This document shows positions 51,813 through 62,883 of a stretch of 64,000 nucleotides of DNA, one piece after another. The translations under genes and the position numbers were made by a program. Under the pieces are notes generated by a model, which ran no database searches, had not been told where the DNA came from, and was given only the letters and a program-made list of their open reading frames with translations. Every line of letters starts with the position of its first letter. The first letter of the stretch is position 1. The DNA comes from Myxocyprinus asiaticus (lineage: Eukaryota; Chordata; Actinopteri; Cypriniformes; Catostomidae): assembly GCF_019703515.2 (NCBI RefSeq), contig NC_059374.1, positions 20,071,095 through 20,135,094 on the forward strand. Reading direction: 5' to 3'.

Positions 51813-53849
51813 ATTAGAGAACTGCTTAGCATAAAATAAACCTCAATTATCTGGTGATACAGAATGTCATGGCAAAGGAAAGATTAGAATTGTTGACGAA
51901 CTTGTTTTGTTTCCAAGCAAAGTCATGGTTTACACAAAATCCACAACAATCGCTGTGCCAAGATACTTTGCTGTAAACGAATGAAGATGTATGCAGTTTC
52001 ACAGAGGTGGAGGTAGATTGGCCCCCCTTAGTATAACTGTGATAACAAAGAAAATATAATTACATATTGCTTTCCGGTTGCATTTGTAAACACCGCTGAA
52101 AATTGTCCATTTGGTGTCCAAAGGTGTCCATGCGTCATTAAGCTGAAGTATGTAACTTTTTAAGTGTTAAAATACTTTCTTCTATCCGATCTTAATATGC
52201 AGTGCCAACTATTAGACAGCCATTCATAAATACATTTTTTCAAACTGTAGTGTCTCAATGGCACTATAAAAAAAATATTGTGTTTGTTTTCAGCGACCTT
52301 CTTAGACCCACACCAACAATGTTACTCAACCAATGGCATTAGTTGAGGGGCGGCACTATCTGACTATTTGAACAACTGTGGGCATTGGGCATATTAAGGG
52401 ATTTTTTTATTTATTTATAAAGGGGTATTACTTATTTATGTTTTTTTTTTATTTATTTTATTTTTTTTTGCCACTATTAAAACATGATCACATGGAAAAA
52501 ATTGGCATCTGGTTTCCGAAAGTTCCAGTACCCTAGGATCTGCCACATTATGCTAACTCACTGACAAGCGGCATCTTCCATCAGATGTTTTTTCATCGAC
52601 TAAAATATGTTTACCTTCCCTTGTGGTATGACTGGAAGTGCGTTGCATCAGCAACCTGTGTTATAACCAGGAAGTAATCAAGTTTATGTTCAAATATGTA
52701 TTCCTCTTTACTCTATTACATCTTGTACAACTGAAAACAACTCTCTTTACAACTTGCTTTTGGCGCCCCTCTGTGGACATTTCACCTGGAAAATGGAGCT
52801 CACGTGTGCCAATACGCCCAACAAAACTTAACGCTTTGGCCACTGGGGGCAGTGTTTCGAATTTCGGTAAGCACAGACCGATTCTAGATGAAGAAAAGTC
52901 AACCTAATGGTTTCACTGTTAGATCAGTCTGACTGATATTGCTGTGGATAATGGAAAGAGGAAAGGAAATAAAGAAAGAACAACTGGAAAATGTCACAAG
53001 CCAGACTTGAACAGATGTCTTCCACATGAACACCATGGCTTAATATGGCAGAACATGTGTGCGAACCACTAGGTCACAGCTCCAACCTTCAGGGGGATGT
53101 TTACTTGCACTAAAAAAATTTTACTGAAAAATGTGCTTAATGTTGTAACATCTAAATTAACTGGTTTGATTCAATTCAAAAATATTATTTAACATCACTG
53201 AATCAACCTGAATACATTAGGTTGCACTAACAAAACACATTTTTAGGGTTACATCAGGTAAAAATAGCTAATTAAGGTAACGATCGCAGGTTACCACTTT
53301 TTATAGTGTGAATAATTACAGAGTAACCAGTAATTAAGTTAACAGACAATAGCTGTAACAGGTCAGAACACATTTCTTACCTAACCAACTCTGATTATTA
53401 AAAAGCACCACTGAAACCAAAGCGTCAAGTTATCAGATGTCAGTAAAAATGAATATTTGACAGGAGGGTGGCAGATGAACGCTGTTGGCGTGTTAATGAG
53501 TGCCAGAGAGCTGATGACTCACAGGTCCGGGTAACTCTGTACAGTGCGCTCTAACAAATGTAGCACAATGCCGTGCCATGTTTAGACAAAGTGATGGTGA
53601 TTGTTGAAACATAGCACTGTTGCTGTGCCACACCGGTGTGCTGCCCTGCCCTGTGACCGCACATATTACTGGCTGAAATTTTAGAGGGCACCGAATCTTC
53701 CCTTCTAAATTATAGAAGACCATCAGATTGGGGTTTTGATAGGGTCATAAACACGACTGCTACTCTACTCCATTGTGGTTACCTTGGAATGTCAGCATTA
53801 TTTTAAGACATGAGTTGAGGTTAGATGAGGTCAGAGAGAAGGCTCCTAC
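51813..53849. other. zbtb16 intron next to the finger 3 exon
   Basis: No coding exon apart from the donor-proximal end. T-rich low complexity lies at 52396-52470, and diffuse AAATTAACTGGTTTG-type repeats at 53110-53290. Nothing else is recognised. Confidence 0.45.
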
Positions 53850-53936
53850 CTGTGTGTGTTTGCCGATGGGCCTCCAGTGCATCCTCCTTGGAGAACTGAG
53901 CACCACACTGATCACATACTAGTGCTTTTGGTCCAG
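53850..53936 (-). CDS. zbtb16: zbtb16 (PLZF) internal exon, zinc finger 3
   Basis: This 87-nt exon is bounded by an acceptor reading ...ACCAG and a donor G|GTAGGA on the minus strand. It enters and leaves in phase 1. It encodes GPKALVCDQCGAQFSKEDAL followed by EAHRQTHTG, one C2H2 finger (C-x2-C, H-x3-H). The sequence matches, from memory, the third zinc finger of vertebrate PLZF/ZBTB16, a BTB zinc-finger transcriptional repressor that acts in the nucleus and recruits corepressors in limb, axial and stem-cell development. The split first codon supplies CT after a G from the upstream exon, which lies beyond the window. The next exon is 31.2 kb away. This is the most 5' exon visible. The BTB domain and fingers 1-2 should lie beyond 64000. 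Whether this is the a or b paralogue cannot be told from these exons. Confidence 0.93.
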
Positions 53937-54325
53937 CTGGTAATCAAGGAAAGCATATATCGTTAAGATTTTGATAGACATTGAAACGTTTAACAGACAA
54001 CATTTAAATGTAATGTAAAACCACAGGAAACCAAGTTTCAAAGTGGTACTCTCATTTATCAGTAAATGATGGATAAACTTTGTCTAAGATTTTAATGGCA
54101 AATTTATTTATAAATTAAATCGAGACTATTAAAAGCAAAAAGTCACTTTTTGAATGACTGAATAGAATTATCATCAAAAAATAAGTATGAAATATAGTAA
54201 GTAAAATATAATTTGATTACCTAAGAATACTAATGGGATCACTTTTCAAATGCAGTATGCACACTCCTAAAAATAAAGGTTCAAATTAGGACCAAAAAGG
54301 ATTTAATAGTCTGATGCCATATAAG
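53937..54325. other. zbtb16 intron upstream of the finger 3 exon, nothing recognised
   Basis: AT-rich intron containing the acceptor tract of the finger 3 exon. Confidence 0.5.
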
Positions 54326-55244
54326 GACAGAGCCCCTTAGATGACAGGGCAGGATTTTTTTTTCTGAAGTTTTGCATTCCGTCGCAATAGTTTGCGTTCC
54401 TTCGCAATAAGTATTGCATGCCCTCGCAATAGTTTGCGTTCCTTTGCAATAAGTTTTGCGTGCCCTCCCAATTGTTTGCGCTGCCTCTCAATACATTTTG
54501 CGTTCTGCCACAATAAGTTTTGCATTACCTCATAATAGTTTGCATTCCCTCGCAATAAGTTTTGCGTGCCCTCATAGTTTGCGTTCCCTCACAATAAGTT
54601 TTACATTCCCTCGCAATAGTTTGCGTTCCCTTGCAATATGTTTTGCGTGCCCTTGCAATAGTTTGCATTTCTTTGCAAGAAATTTTGCATTCCGTCGCAA
54701 TAAGTTTTGCATTCCCTCGCAATAGTTTGCATTCCCTAGCAATAAGTTTTGCATTCCTCGCAATAAATTTTGCATTCCCTCGCAATAGTTTGCGTTCCCT
54801 CTTAATACAGTTTGCGCTGCCTCGCAATAGTTTGCGTTCCTTAGTAATACGTTTTGCATTCCCTCGCGATAGTTTGCGTTCCCTCGCAAAAAATTTGTGT
54901 TCCCTTGCTATAGTTTGCATTCCCTCGCTTACTACAGTCTACAGTATTACTATAGTAAAAGCATAGTTAAACTATGGTATTTGTAGTAAAACCATACTAA
55001 CCACAAAATTATGATTTTTACTAACATAGTTTTCATTTTCCTGTATTATCACTATGGTTTCACTTCGAATATCATGGTTAAATATAGTTACTGAAGTAAA
55101 ACCATGGTAAATTTATAGTGAGAGAATGCAATACTATTTCGAGGGTATGCAAACTATTGTGAGAGAACACAAAATTTATTGTGAGGGCATGCAAAACTAT
55201 TTCAGAAAAAGAAATTCCCGCTATGTCCTATAAGGGGCTCCGTA
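54326..55244. mobile_element. Foldback DNA transposon carrying a hairpin minisatellite
   Basis: A 7-bp direct repeat ATATAAG lies at 54319-54325 and 55245-55251. Inside it, GACAGAGCCCCTTAGATGAC on the left and its inverse on the right (ending GGGGCTCCGTA) start an imperfect inverted repeat of about 50 bp that continues through TTCTGAA and TTTTGCA. The left arm holds about 27 units of a minisatellite (54368-54930); the right arm holds about four inverted units (55119-55200). The core (54940-55110) consists of ACCATGGTTT / ACTATGGT motifs shared with 12940-13180. No transposase is present. A 7-8-bp duplication fits hAT-, P- or Merlin-type elements, but I cannot assign a family. Confidence 0.7.
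54368..54930. repeat. 21-bp minisatellite with alternating subunits
   Basis: Two related subunits alternate: TTTGCGTTCCCTCGCAATAG (20 bp) and TTTTGCATTCCCTCGCAATA-AG (22 bp), giving about 27 units. Many units contain TTGCG and CGCAA separated by six bases, a potential small hairpin. The near-multiple-of-three period keeps several frames open on both strands, producing ORFs of 89-131 aa that are artefacts. Confidence 0.9.
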
Positions 55245-56715
55245 ATATAAGAACGTTTTTGACAAAGAACTTTTATACTCTTTAACTTTATATATATATA
55301 TATAATGATCCAAAGTAGCAGTAATGTAATATCAAGAACTTTTTTAATATCTCTCAAAAAAAAAAAATATATATATATATATATTAAATAAATACAGTGC
55401 AAAATTGGTTCTTGATAAAAAAGGGGGTTCTTTGCAGAGCCAAAGGTGCTAAACAAACATGGCAGAACCTTTATTTTTTAACTAATTTACAAGGTAACAG
55501 TGTTGATCGGTCATAGTAGGAGAAGCTCATGTTTGAAAAATCAAATTAACTGGAAAGAAAACAACAACAACGCCCAAGAAAGAAAATGGGTTATTTCAAA
55601 GTGTGAATTGTTTATGACATTAAACATCATCCATTTTTCCCCACGCACATCAACATACAGTCCCTTAGCAGATTCAAAGAGCTGTTCTTATCTACAAGAG
55701 CTGCCAGCTTTCTTTTGTCTTGTCTTGATAAAAGAGTGTAAAGAATAAGCTGAGGCAGAACAGACAGCAACATTTCCTAAAGGATATTAAAACTCTTTGT
55801 ATTTCCAGACTGATATATGCCACATTCTATGCAGAGTTTCTTCTGACAAACAAAACACTAGACCCACTTATTATGTGTTCATATACATAATAAATAACAA
55901 TTAGATATCAGTCAAGTAATAATAAGTGTCACTGACACATCAGGTTGAAGTAGCCTCAGGCAGGTCAGGGAAGAGCTTGTGTTGCATGTTCCCCTGCATG
56001 TTTTTCATCAACCATAATTCATTTATTAACACTAAGGCTGGCTTGTTCGAGTGAATCAAGAGTGAATCAAAGCCTGCCTGTGGCCATGTCTGATACATGT
56101 CATGTCATACAGTATTTCAACCTAAACTCCAAAGAAAATAATTAGAAATTATATTTAGCATTAAGAAAATGAAGCCATTTTTAGGACCATTAAGATTTGA
56201 ATTGTGGCATTATTGTGACAATTAAGTATGCCCGCAATCCCCCCACTATGATCATTGTCTTGATCTTGAGTCTGTTTGAAACTCTCAGTATTTCCAGTAG
56301 ATTCTCATTACTGCAATGACAATCTTCCTGTTCGGACACAAAAATGTAAAAAATAAAATAAAAATCAGCATTTCTTGAAAGCAGCACATTATTAATTTAA
56401 ATTTTTAATTATTAAATTATTATTTACATTTAAATAATATGGGGGGTGGGGGGGTGGAGGTCATTAAAGTTATCATTAAAATTATGTATCTATGCAAATC
56501 TGTTGTGGTCACAAAAATAGGCTTAATTTTCTTTATGCCAAAAATATATTATTATTTTTAGATTTTGGGGTTCCTGCCAGATTTTACGAGATTCAGCTCT
56601 TTATGACATAAACTTATAAACTGCAAAATTAAAAGCTGCACATAAACTGTAAACATTGAAAGCAGTACATAAAAGTACAACCATGATGCATAAATCAATT
56701 TAAATAATATATCAT

Positions 56716-56970
56716 TTTGCATAATGGTAATAAAAATGACAATTATTTTCATTATGGTAAAAATATATTTTTAATTAAATGTAAATACAAATGTAAAATT
56801 GTAATTAATAAATATGTATTATTTTGCATTATGGTAATGATAATAACAATTCTTTGCATTATAGTAAAATTTATTTTTATTAAAATTGTAATACAAATGT
56901 ATAATTATAATTAATAAATATGTATTATTTTGCATTATGATAATGAGAATAACAATTCTTTGCATCGCAG
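56716..56970. repeat. Tandem repeat, about 108-bp unit, 2.4 copies
   Basis: Units begin TTTGCATTATGGTAATGATA-like and share AATTAATAAATATGTATTAT before the next TTTGCATTATG. They lie within a dispersed repeat that also occurs at 37080-37210. Confidence 0.65.
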
Positions 56971-59073
56971 TAAAGGGAAGGGGGGTTCTTGATCATCATG
57001 AAAATGTCACAATGCAAATCTCAATAGTCACAAAAATAATTTTCTTCATGCAAAAATTAATTTCAATTTCAATTTTATTTTGTATTTTTTTGGTGATAGA
57101 ATATGACTTGGTCATGTTCCGGCAAGATTCATCCCTTTATGACATCGTTAACAGATGCACCTAAACAGATGGAAATAAGTACAAGGTATAGCTTACACAA
57201 GCTAATGAGAACCCATACACACAAAGAAAAGAAACAGTGGATTTCATTTAACCCAGTTGCAACAACCAATCCTTAATAACTGGACTAAATAAGTGTTCTG
57301 ATGGCCATCACTTGAAAAAAAAAAAAAAAAACACCGGAGGGAATCTGTCTATTAATAGTACTAGATCCACCTGTAGAGCTGCTGGCCCATTATGAAGTAG
57401 GCCAGAATGTTTCCATCACTTTAGAAACCACTCTCAAAAAACCACACACACTGAACAGGAAAGATAAATGGTTGTCTGATGTTTTTTCTGAAACACAAGG
57501 TCCAAGACCTCGAAGAGGACTAAACAATGTCCTTAGTTCACTATGGGTTCTGCTAAAGCAGGTTTTTCTCATTTCCTGCACACTCCTAACCTTAGACGTT
57601 TAAAATGAATCAATAAAATCTAAATCTATAATGACCCTCGGCTTGTTAAGTATCTATTTTCTCTCAGTTGGCCCTAAATGGCTTTATTATGACTCATTAA
57701 AGCACCCACAAGTTTCGTGAAGTCAGCCAACTCGCACCTAAAATTAGCCTCTTTCCCACTTACACTTTCATTCTGGTCCTTCTGGAGCCCTTTAAAGTTT
57801 AAAAATGCACTCATTTTCAGAATCATTACAAACCACACTCAAAAATATTTTAGATGGTGTGATTCATCAGTGCGAGCGTAAATTATGACTGTGAGAACAT
57901 ATCTGATGTGCATGAATGAAAATGTTCCGTGTTGTTGGGTTACTCAATACGGTCTGATTATGGTGATAAAACACAGAAATAGCTTTTCACTCTACTGTCT
58001 GTGATCAAAACAAACCTGCAACCCATATTTAGGTCATGACCCACCAGTTGAGAACCACTGTACACCACTGTGTGCATTGTAGTTGTGTTGTCTAAAACCT
58101 AGCAAGCTGCCTACCTAGACAGCATTTCTGGGCATGATAGGCATATACAAACGCCTATGTGTCGTTTCACCATGCATGATTTGTCTTATTTTGATACAGC
58201 TATGTTTGATGAGGTAGGGTTATCTCATCTGTCTTCTCTCAATGTTTCCTCTCTCTTCCAGAGGCTTACCACACATTTAGAAAGCAGATCCCAGATTCAA
58301 TAGGCTTGTGTTCGGTTTCAGAAGGCACATTGTGTACTGTACAGCCCATGAAAAACAGCTCAAACAGCCTTCAAACTGGGCTGCAATCACCCTCCATCAA
58401 AACACTTTGTCTGGCATACAAAAATAAGATCCAATCTCGTGCTGAATACCAAATTAGACCATTAGAAAACAAGGGCTTCTGCTACTTGGCAACCGCAGGG
58501 ATTTAAAGCTGCGAAATCCAAAGACGAGCCAGAAGACTTAGAGCTTTTATGCGCTGTAAAGACAGAATTAGATTTATTTTACCATTTCACTGGCTCTCAA
58601 ATTAAAGATTTAATTTAACAATCATAAATTCTTAGTGTTTGGATTTTCAAATGGAAATAACGTTGTTTTCTTGTAATCAGCAAGAGCAAGTCTAATAATA
58701 AGTCACAACAGAAAACAGTCATTTATTAATGGAGACACAAAGGTCATAATATTAAACCAGCACTATATATAAAGCCAGCATGGTGGTTAAATGCCTTCTG
58801 TCAAACTCTGTGATAAAGTACAAAGAAAGGTAATTTATTAGCACGCTAACATCCGTAGGCTTGTGAGGAATGTGTGGTTTAATCCACCTGAAAAAGGTCG
58901 AGGGGTGAGGGAAACAGAGGCTGGTGTGGTGGCACATGTAGCCATGCTCTCAGACACTTAACACTAAGGTAAATTCACACAACAATTGCGCCATTTTAGC
59001 ATCTTATTGACTAACCAGCAATCCATTTTAAACAGGAGCTAAATGCACTGAAATTGTGCTGCGCTTCCAGTAT

Positions 59074-59120
59074 TTAACCTTCCTGTTACGTTCGGGTCAT
59101 TTTTGACCCATTTAAGAGTT
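59074..59120. mobile_element. TTAA-end DNA transposon fragment
   Basis: TTAACCTTCCTGTTACGTTC followed by GGGTCATTTTTGACCCA resembles the end of a fish TTAA-targeting MITE. I found no matching right end. Confidence 0.35.
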
Positions 59121-60007
59121 AAAAACTCCTAAACTGAATCTTAGTCTTGTATTTGGCCATTGAATAAGTGAAAAAATTAATTTATTGATACTTGTTAATC
59201 GTGATGCAGTGTCAGGGTGATTCTGGTGGACTAGGGCGTAGCTAGGGTATTGCTAGATGGTTGCTAGGGCATTACTCAATGGTTGCTAGATGGTTACTTA
59301 CAGGCCCAAGTCAAAAGAGACCATTCCCAAGTTTCTATGTTATCCTGATCTCTAGATATGTTTGGGGACCTTTCAATGGAAATCTATGGGAATTTTTTTA
59401 TTTTTATTTATTTATTTATTTATTTTTTTTTTGCTCGTTTTTCATTTGCTGGGCAAATAAATATTCTGTAATAAAAATATTTTTAGAATATAAACCTTGA
59501 CTCTGTATTTATTTCAAACAGATAAAATGTGTATTTTGATTATCAGCTTTTTGCACTCAAAACAAAGGGTTTACTTTAAATCTACTGTAAAGTAATTAAA
59601 AACCACCATTGACACATACAGTAGGTGGTGCTCTTTCCTGATGAAATGCTACTATAAAGCTTGTGTTCGGTTTGAAAAACAAGTCTATGTCAATGTTCAT
59701 GTTAATAATCAAAAGGGCTGTATACAGGGCTTGACATTAACTTTTTGGCTCCCTGGCTACTGTGGCTAGTGGCATTCCAAAATCACTAGCCACTCAGCAT
59801 TTTCACTAGCAAAAATCCCCCACCCCACAAAAATAAACTAAACTAATTGGAGACTGTAAGTGCATGCATAAGGCCATAAAGAACAGGTCAGACCATGGAT
59901 GGCTCCACTCTACTGTGGTTAGGCTAATGTAGGTAAAAATTATTTTAATTAAAAACTCATGTAGAAACCTTTAACTACAACTTTCACAGTTAATAATTCC
60001 ATGGAGT

Positions 60008-60150
60008 ACAAAAGGAGATGTTAGATTAATCTCAGTCACCACTCACTTTCATTGCAACTTTTTACATAAATAATTCATTAATCTTTTTTCAATCATGGAA
60101 GAAAGTCGTATGGGTTTGGATCAAGATAAAGGAGAGTGAATGATGACAAA
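60008..60150. mobile_element. Fragment of the TTAA-type palindromic MITE
   Basis: Phrases such as ACAAAAGGAGATGTTAGATT, AGTCACCACTCACTTTCATT and GGAAGAAAGTCGTATGGGTT match the right arm of the family at 4734-5362, without termini. Confidence 0.45.
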
Positions 60151-60712
60151 ATAATTATTAATAATAAAAAAGAAGTCTTATAGATTCGCCCTAATTGATT
60201 TAATATATATCTATACCAGTTACCAAATAGTGTTACTTCAGTAAAACATTTTTGTTTGGATGATGTGTATTTTAAAAACCTAGTAATCGATATTGATGCA
60301 TGGCACACTGTTGTCTCTTTATCTTGTCAGTTCGAGAGGTTTGACTTCTTCAGTATAGTGCGTTAAGTAGAAGATTCTCAATAGTATTCAAATGGTTCAC
60401 ATATGTTTTGTGGTCTCTGCAGGCTGCGATACAGAGTAAAGCCCGACTAAATCATGCAAGTTTCACTCTGCACAGTCCCAGAGCTCTGGCTCTATCTCTG
60501 GAGCACGCTGGTGTGCACTGCGGCGGCTCACGCAAAATCACACTTAATTCGCACTGCACAGATGCACGTGTAAGTTACGAGAGGCATATTTTTTGCTTAT
60601 AAGGTGCTGAACGTGTGATGAATACAGTTAAATTTGATTCGGCTGCGGCCACTAGCCAAAGTGGCAAGTAAGGGTGAAGGATTTCTACCCGCATTTGGCA
60701 GGTGGATGGGTG

Positions 60713-61186
60713 TGTCACGAACGCGGTGAAGATTCCTTAATCGGCCACCGGAGGTCCACTTGCCTGAGTATTAACATTGGACTACATTTCCCAAGTGCCC
60801 ACATACCTGGACTGATTACTGCACATCTGTTCCATATCACTCAGACTATTTAGCCCAGTATGTGTGTTCACTCTTTGCGAAGTCTTGTTTGCCCTGGCTA
60901 CATTTCTGAGCATTATTATTTCCTGTGTTGTTCTGCCCATGTTTGACTCTGCCTTGGATTACCTCTGTACGAATCTTTGCTGCCTGCCTACCACTATGTT
61001 TGCCAGGACTATTTATCTTGCTGTTTGCTGCCTGCCCTGATCCTCTGCCTGTTATACCACGTTTACTGCCCTGCATCTGATATTGTTGGTTGCCCTGGTT
61101 ATTCGACCCACGCTTGTCTGTACTCTGAACTTGCTGTGTTTTAATAAACCGCACATGGATCCCAGTTAGCCTGAGTCTGTGTTACA
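60713..61186 (+). repeat. 5' LTR
   Basis: TGTCACGAACGCGGTGAAGA ... GAGTCTGTGTTACA. It contains AATAAA at about 61143. The gag start ATG (61155-61157) lies near its 3' end. Confidence 0.88.
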
Positions 61187-61841
61187 GAAAACTTCGCCAA
61201 CTACCGATCCAGTGGTCCTCATGCATCTGTCCAGCAAATTCTCTGCCCAAGCGAACCTAGTGGTATCTCACCAACAACAACTAGGCCGACTCACCAAGGT
61301 AACAGAGGAGTTGGTGAAATCCGTACAGAGTCTCCATCAGCCCACACCTGAATCTGTTTACCCAGCGCCTCAAGCGAGTCAGGTACCAGTCATAATGCCT
61401 CACAGTACAGTGACTGCTAATCCATGTTTAGCCTTTCCAGAAAAATTTGGCGGCACCCCAACCAAATGTAAGGGCTTTCTTATGCAATACTCTATGTTCC
61501 TGGCTCAAAAGCCCTCGTTATACCCGATTGATGATAGTAAGATCTCTCTTGTGTGTTCACTGCTTACGGGAAAGGCGTTGGAGTGGGCAACAGCTGTCTG
61601 GGCCAATCAAGGACTAAACTGCACCACTTTCAACGATTTTATTCAATGACTAAGAGAGGTATTCGAACATTCTGAGGGAGGAAGGAGTGCTGGGGAACAA
61701 CTGCTTGCGCTTCGTCAGGGAAGAAATACCGCAGCTGAATTTGCTCTGTCTTTTAGCACTCTCGCTGCGCAAACTGTGTGGGTGGAAGACACATTAAAAC
61801 TGCGTCAGGAACCGCTTGCGGGGGGGGGGGCTCTGTCATGA
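61155..61841 (+). pseudogene. Ty3/gypsy-like gag, two nonsense codons, 3' truncated
   Basis: The frame starts within the 5' LTR (ATG GAT CCC) and reads through LQKTSPTTDPVVLMHLSSKF, a coiled-coil-like region (QQQLGRLTKVTEELVKSVQS), then a capsid-type domain: FPEKFGGTPTKCKGFLMQY, YPIDDSKISLVCSLLTGKAL, EWATAVWANQ, [18 protein letters not shown] and on to [16 protein letters not shown]. This layout resembles gag of fish Sushi-like Ty3/gypsy elements. Two in-frame stops are seen: TAG at 61167-61169, where the 3' LTR has CAG (Gln), and TGA at 61647-61649, probably from CGA. The frame ends in the 3' LTR. No nucleocapsid knuckle or pol follows. Nonfunctional. Confidence 0.75.
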
Positions 61842-62309
61842 ATGCCGTTGAAGATTCCTCAATCGGCCACCGGAGGTCTCACTCACCTGAGTATTAACAT
61901 TGGACTACATTTCCCAAGTGCCCACACACCTGGACTGATTACTGCACATCTGTTCCATATCACTCAGACTATTTAGCCCGGTGTGTGTGTTCACTCTTTA
62001 CGAAGTCTTGTTTGCCCTGGCTACATTTCTGAGCATTATTATTTCCTGTGTTGTTCTGCCCGTGTTTGACTCTGCCTTGGATTACCTCTGTACAAATCTT
62101 TGCTGCCTGCCTACCACTGTGTTTGCCTGGACTATTTCTATTGCTGTTTGCTGCCTGCCCCGATCCTTTGCCTGTTATACCACGTTTACTGCCCTGTCTC
62201 TGATATTGTTGGTTGCCCTGGTTATTCGACCCATGCTTGTCTGTACTCTGAACTTGCTGTGTTTTAATAAACCGAACATGGATCCCACTCAGCCTGAGTC
62301 CGTGTTACA
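61834..62309 (+). repeat. 3' LTR
   Basis: TGTCATGAATGCCGTTGAAG ... GAGTCCGTGTTACA, aligned along its length with the 5' LTR. In this copy the gag start region reads MDPTQPESVL without the nonsense codon. The 139-aa ORF through it is not a gene. Confidence 0.88.
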
Positions 62310-62340
62310 CGGTGTTAATGTCAAGCTCTGTATACACTTA

Positions 62341-62883
62341 CACTCAGCGAGCACTTTATTAGGAACACCTGAACACCTAATTATTTATGCGATTATCTAA
62401 TCAGCCAATCGTGTGTCAGCAGTGCAATGCATAAAATCATGCAGATACTGGTCAGGAGCTTCAGTTATTGGTAACATCAACCATTAGAATGGGGAAAGAA
62501 TTGTTTGCATGGCATGATTGTTGGTGCCAGACAGGCTGGTATGAGTATTTCTGTAACTGCTGATCTCCTGGGATTTTCACGCACAACAGTCTCTAGAGTT
62601 TACTCAGAATGGTGCCAAAAACAAAAAAACATCTAATGAGTGGCAGTTCAGTGGACAGAAACACCTTTTTAATGAGAGAGGTCAATGGAGAATGGCCAGA
62701 CTGGTTCGAACTGACAGAAAGGCTATGGTAACTCAGATAACCGCTCTGTACAATTGAAGTGAGCAGAATAGGATCTCAGAATACACAACACGTTGAACCT
62801 TGAGGCGGATGGGCTACAACAGCAGAAGACCACATTGGGCACTTTATTAGGACCATAGTGTTCCTAATAAAGAGATCTGTGAG
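62341..62883 (+). mobile_element. Tc1-like element, internally deleted
   Basis: The element follows TA at 62339-62340 and ends before TA at 62884-62885. The left end is CACTCAGCGAGCACTTTATT. The right part is GTGTTCCTAATAAAGAGATC, a decayed inverse of it. The interior preserves transposase-like sequence from AATGGGGAAAGAATTGTTTG through CACGCACAACAGTCTCTAGA to TTGAGGCGGATGGGCTACAA, with frameshifts. After that the catalytic part is missing. A split relative lies at 14370 and 17257. Confidence 0.75.

Larger units (their letters stand above)
55245..59726. other. zbtb16 intron with tandem and dispersed repeats
   Basis: It includes AT microsatellites near 55292 and 55368, a 108-bp tandem repeat (56716-56970), an A-run near 57315, a TTAA-end fragment at 59074 and GTTGCTAG-type short repeats at 59223-59300. 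Higher-complexity sequence at 57600-57900 and 58260-58640 may be conserved. No exon is recognised. Confidence 0.4.
60713..62309 (+). mobile_element. Pol-less Ty3/gypsy-like LTR retrotransposon
   Basis: Two LTRs of 474 and 476 bp (60713-61186 and 61834-62309) start TGTCA and end TGTTACA. Flanks GGGTG and CGGTG may be a 5-bp target duplication with one change. The internal region is only about 650 bp: a gag fragment ending in a G-run (61821-61830) just before the 3' LTR, where a polypurine tract is expected. No protease, RT or integrase is present. The two LTRs differ at scattered sites, so the insertion is not very recent. Confidence 0.88.
59727..62328. mobile_element. hAT-like element interrupted by an LTR retrotransposon
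   Basis: A perfect 8-bp direct repeat TGTATACA lies at 59719-59726 and 62329-62336. The left end GGGCTTGACATTAACTTTTT and the right end GTTAATGTCAAGCTC are inverted repeats. The Ty3-like LTR element 60713-62309 sits in the right arm, leaving only about 19 bp of the host element beyond it. Without the insertion the host is about 1.0 kb. Its interior has CTAGCCACT-type motifs on both arms, a degraded palindromic MITE at about 60008-60150 and no transposase ORF. Confidence 0.75.

Noticed and set aside
52842..52856. CTCF-like site at CCACTGGGGGCAG
   Set aside because: The spacing is one base short of the core motif (A missing before the G run). The nearby GGCGCCCCTCTGTGG also fails at three central positions.
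54368..54930. CRISPR array
   Set aside because: The units are contiguous and similar throughout, without unique spacers, and the genome is animal. It is a minisatellite.
60846..62400. 102-aa minus ORF and 139-aa plus ORF over the LTRs
   Set aside because: Both lie in LTR sequence present twice in the window and show no protein family resemblance. Only gag is supported in this element.
62341..62883. Intact Tc1 transposase gene
   Set aside because: Transposase-like words are readable but the frame is broken and the catalytic part is deleted.
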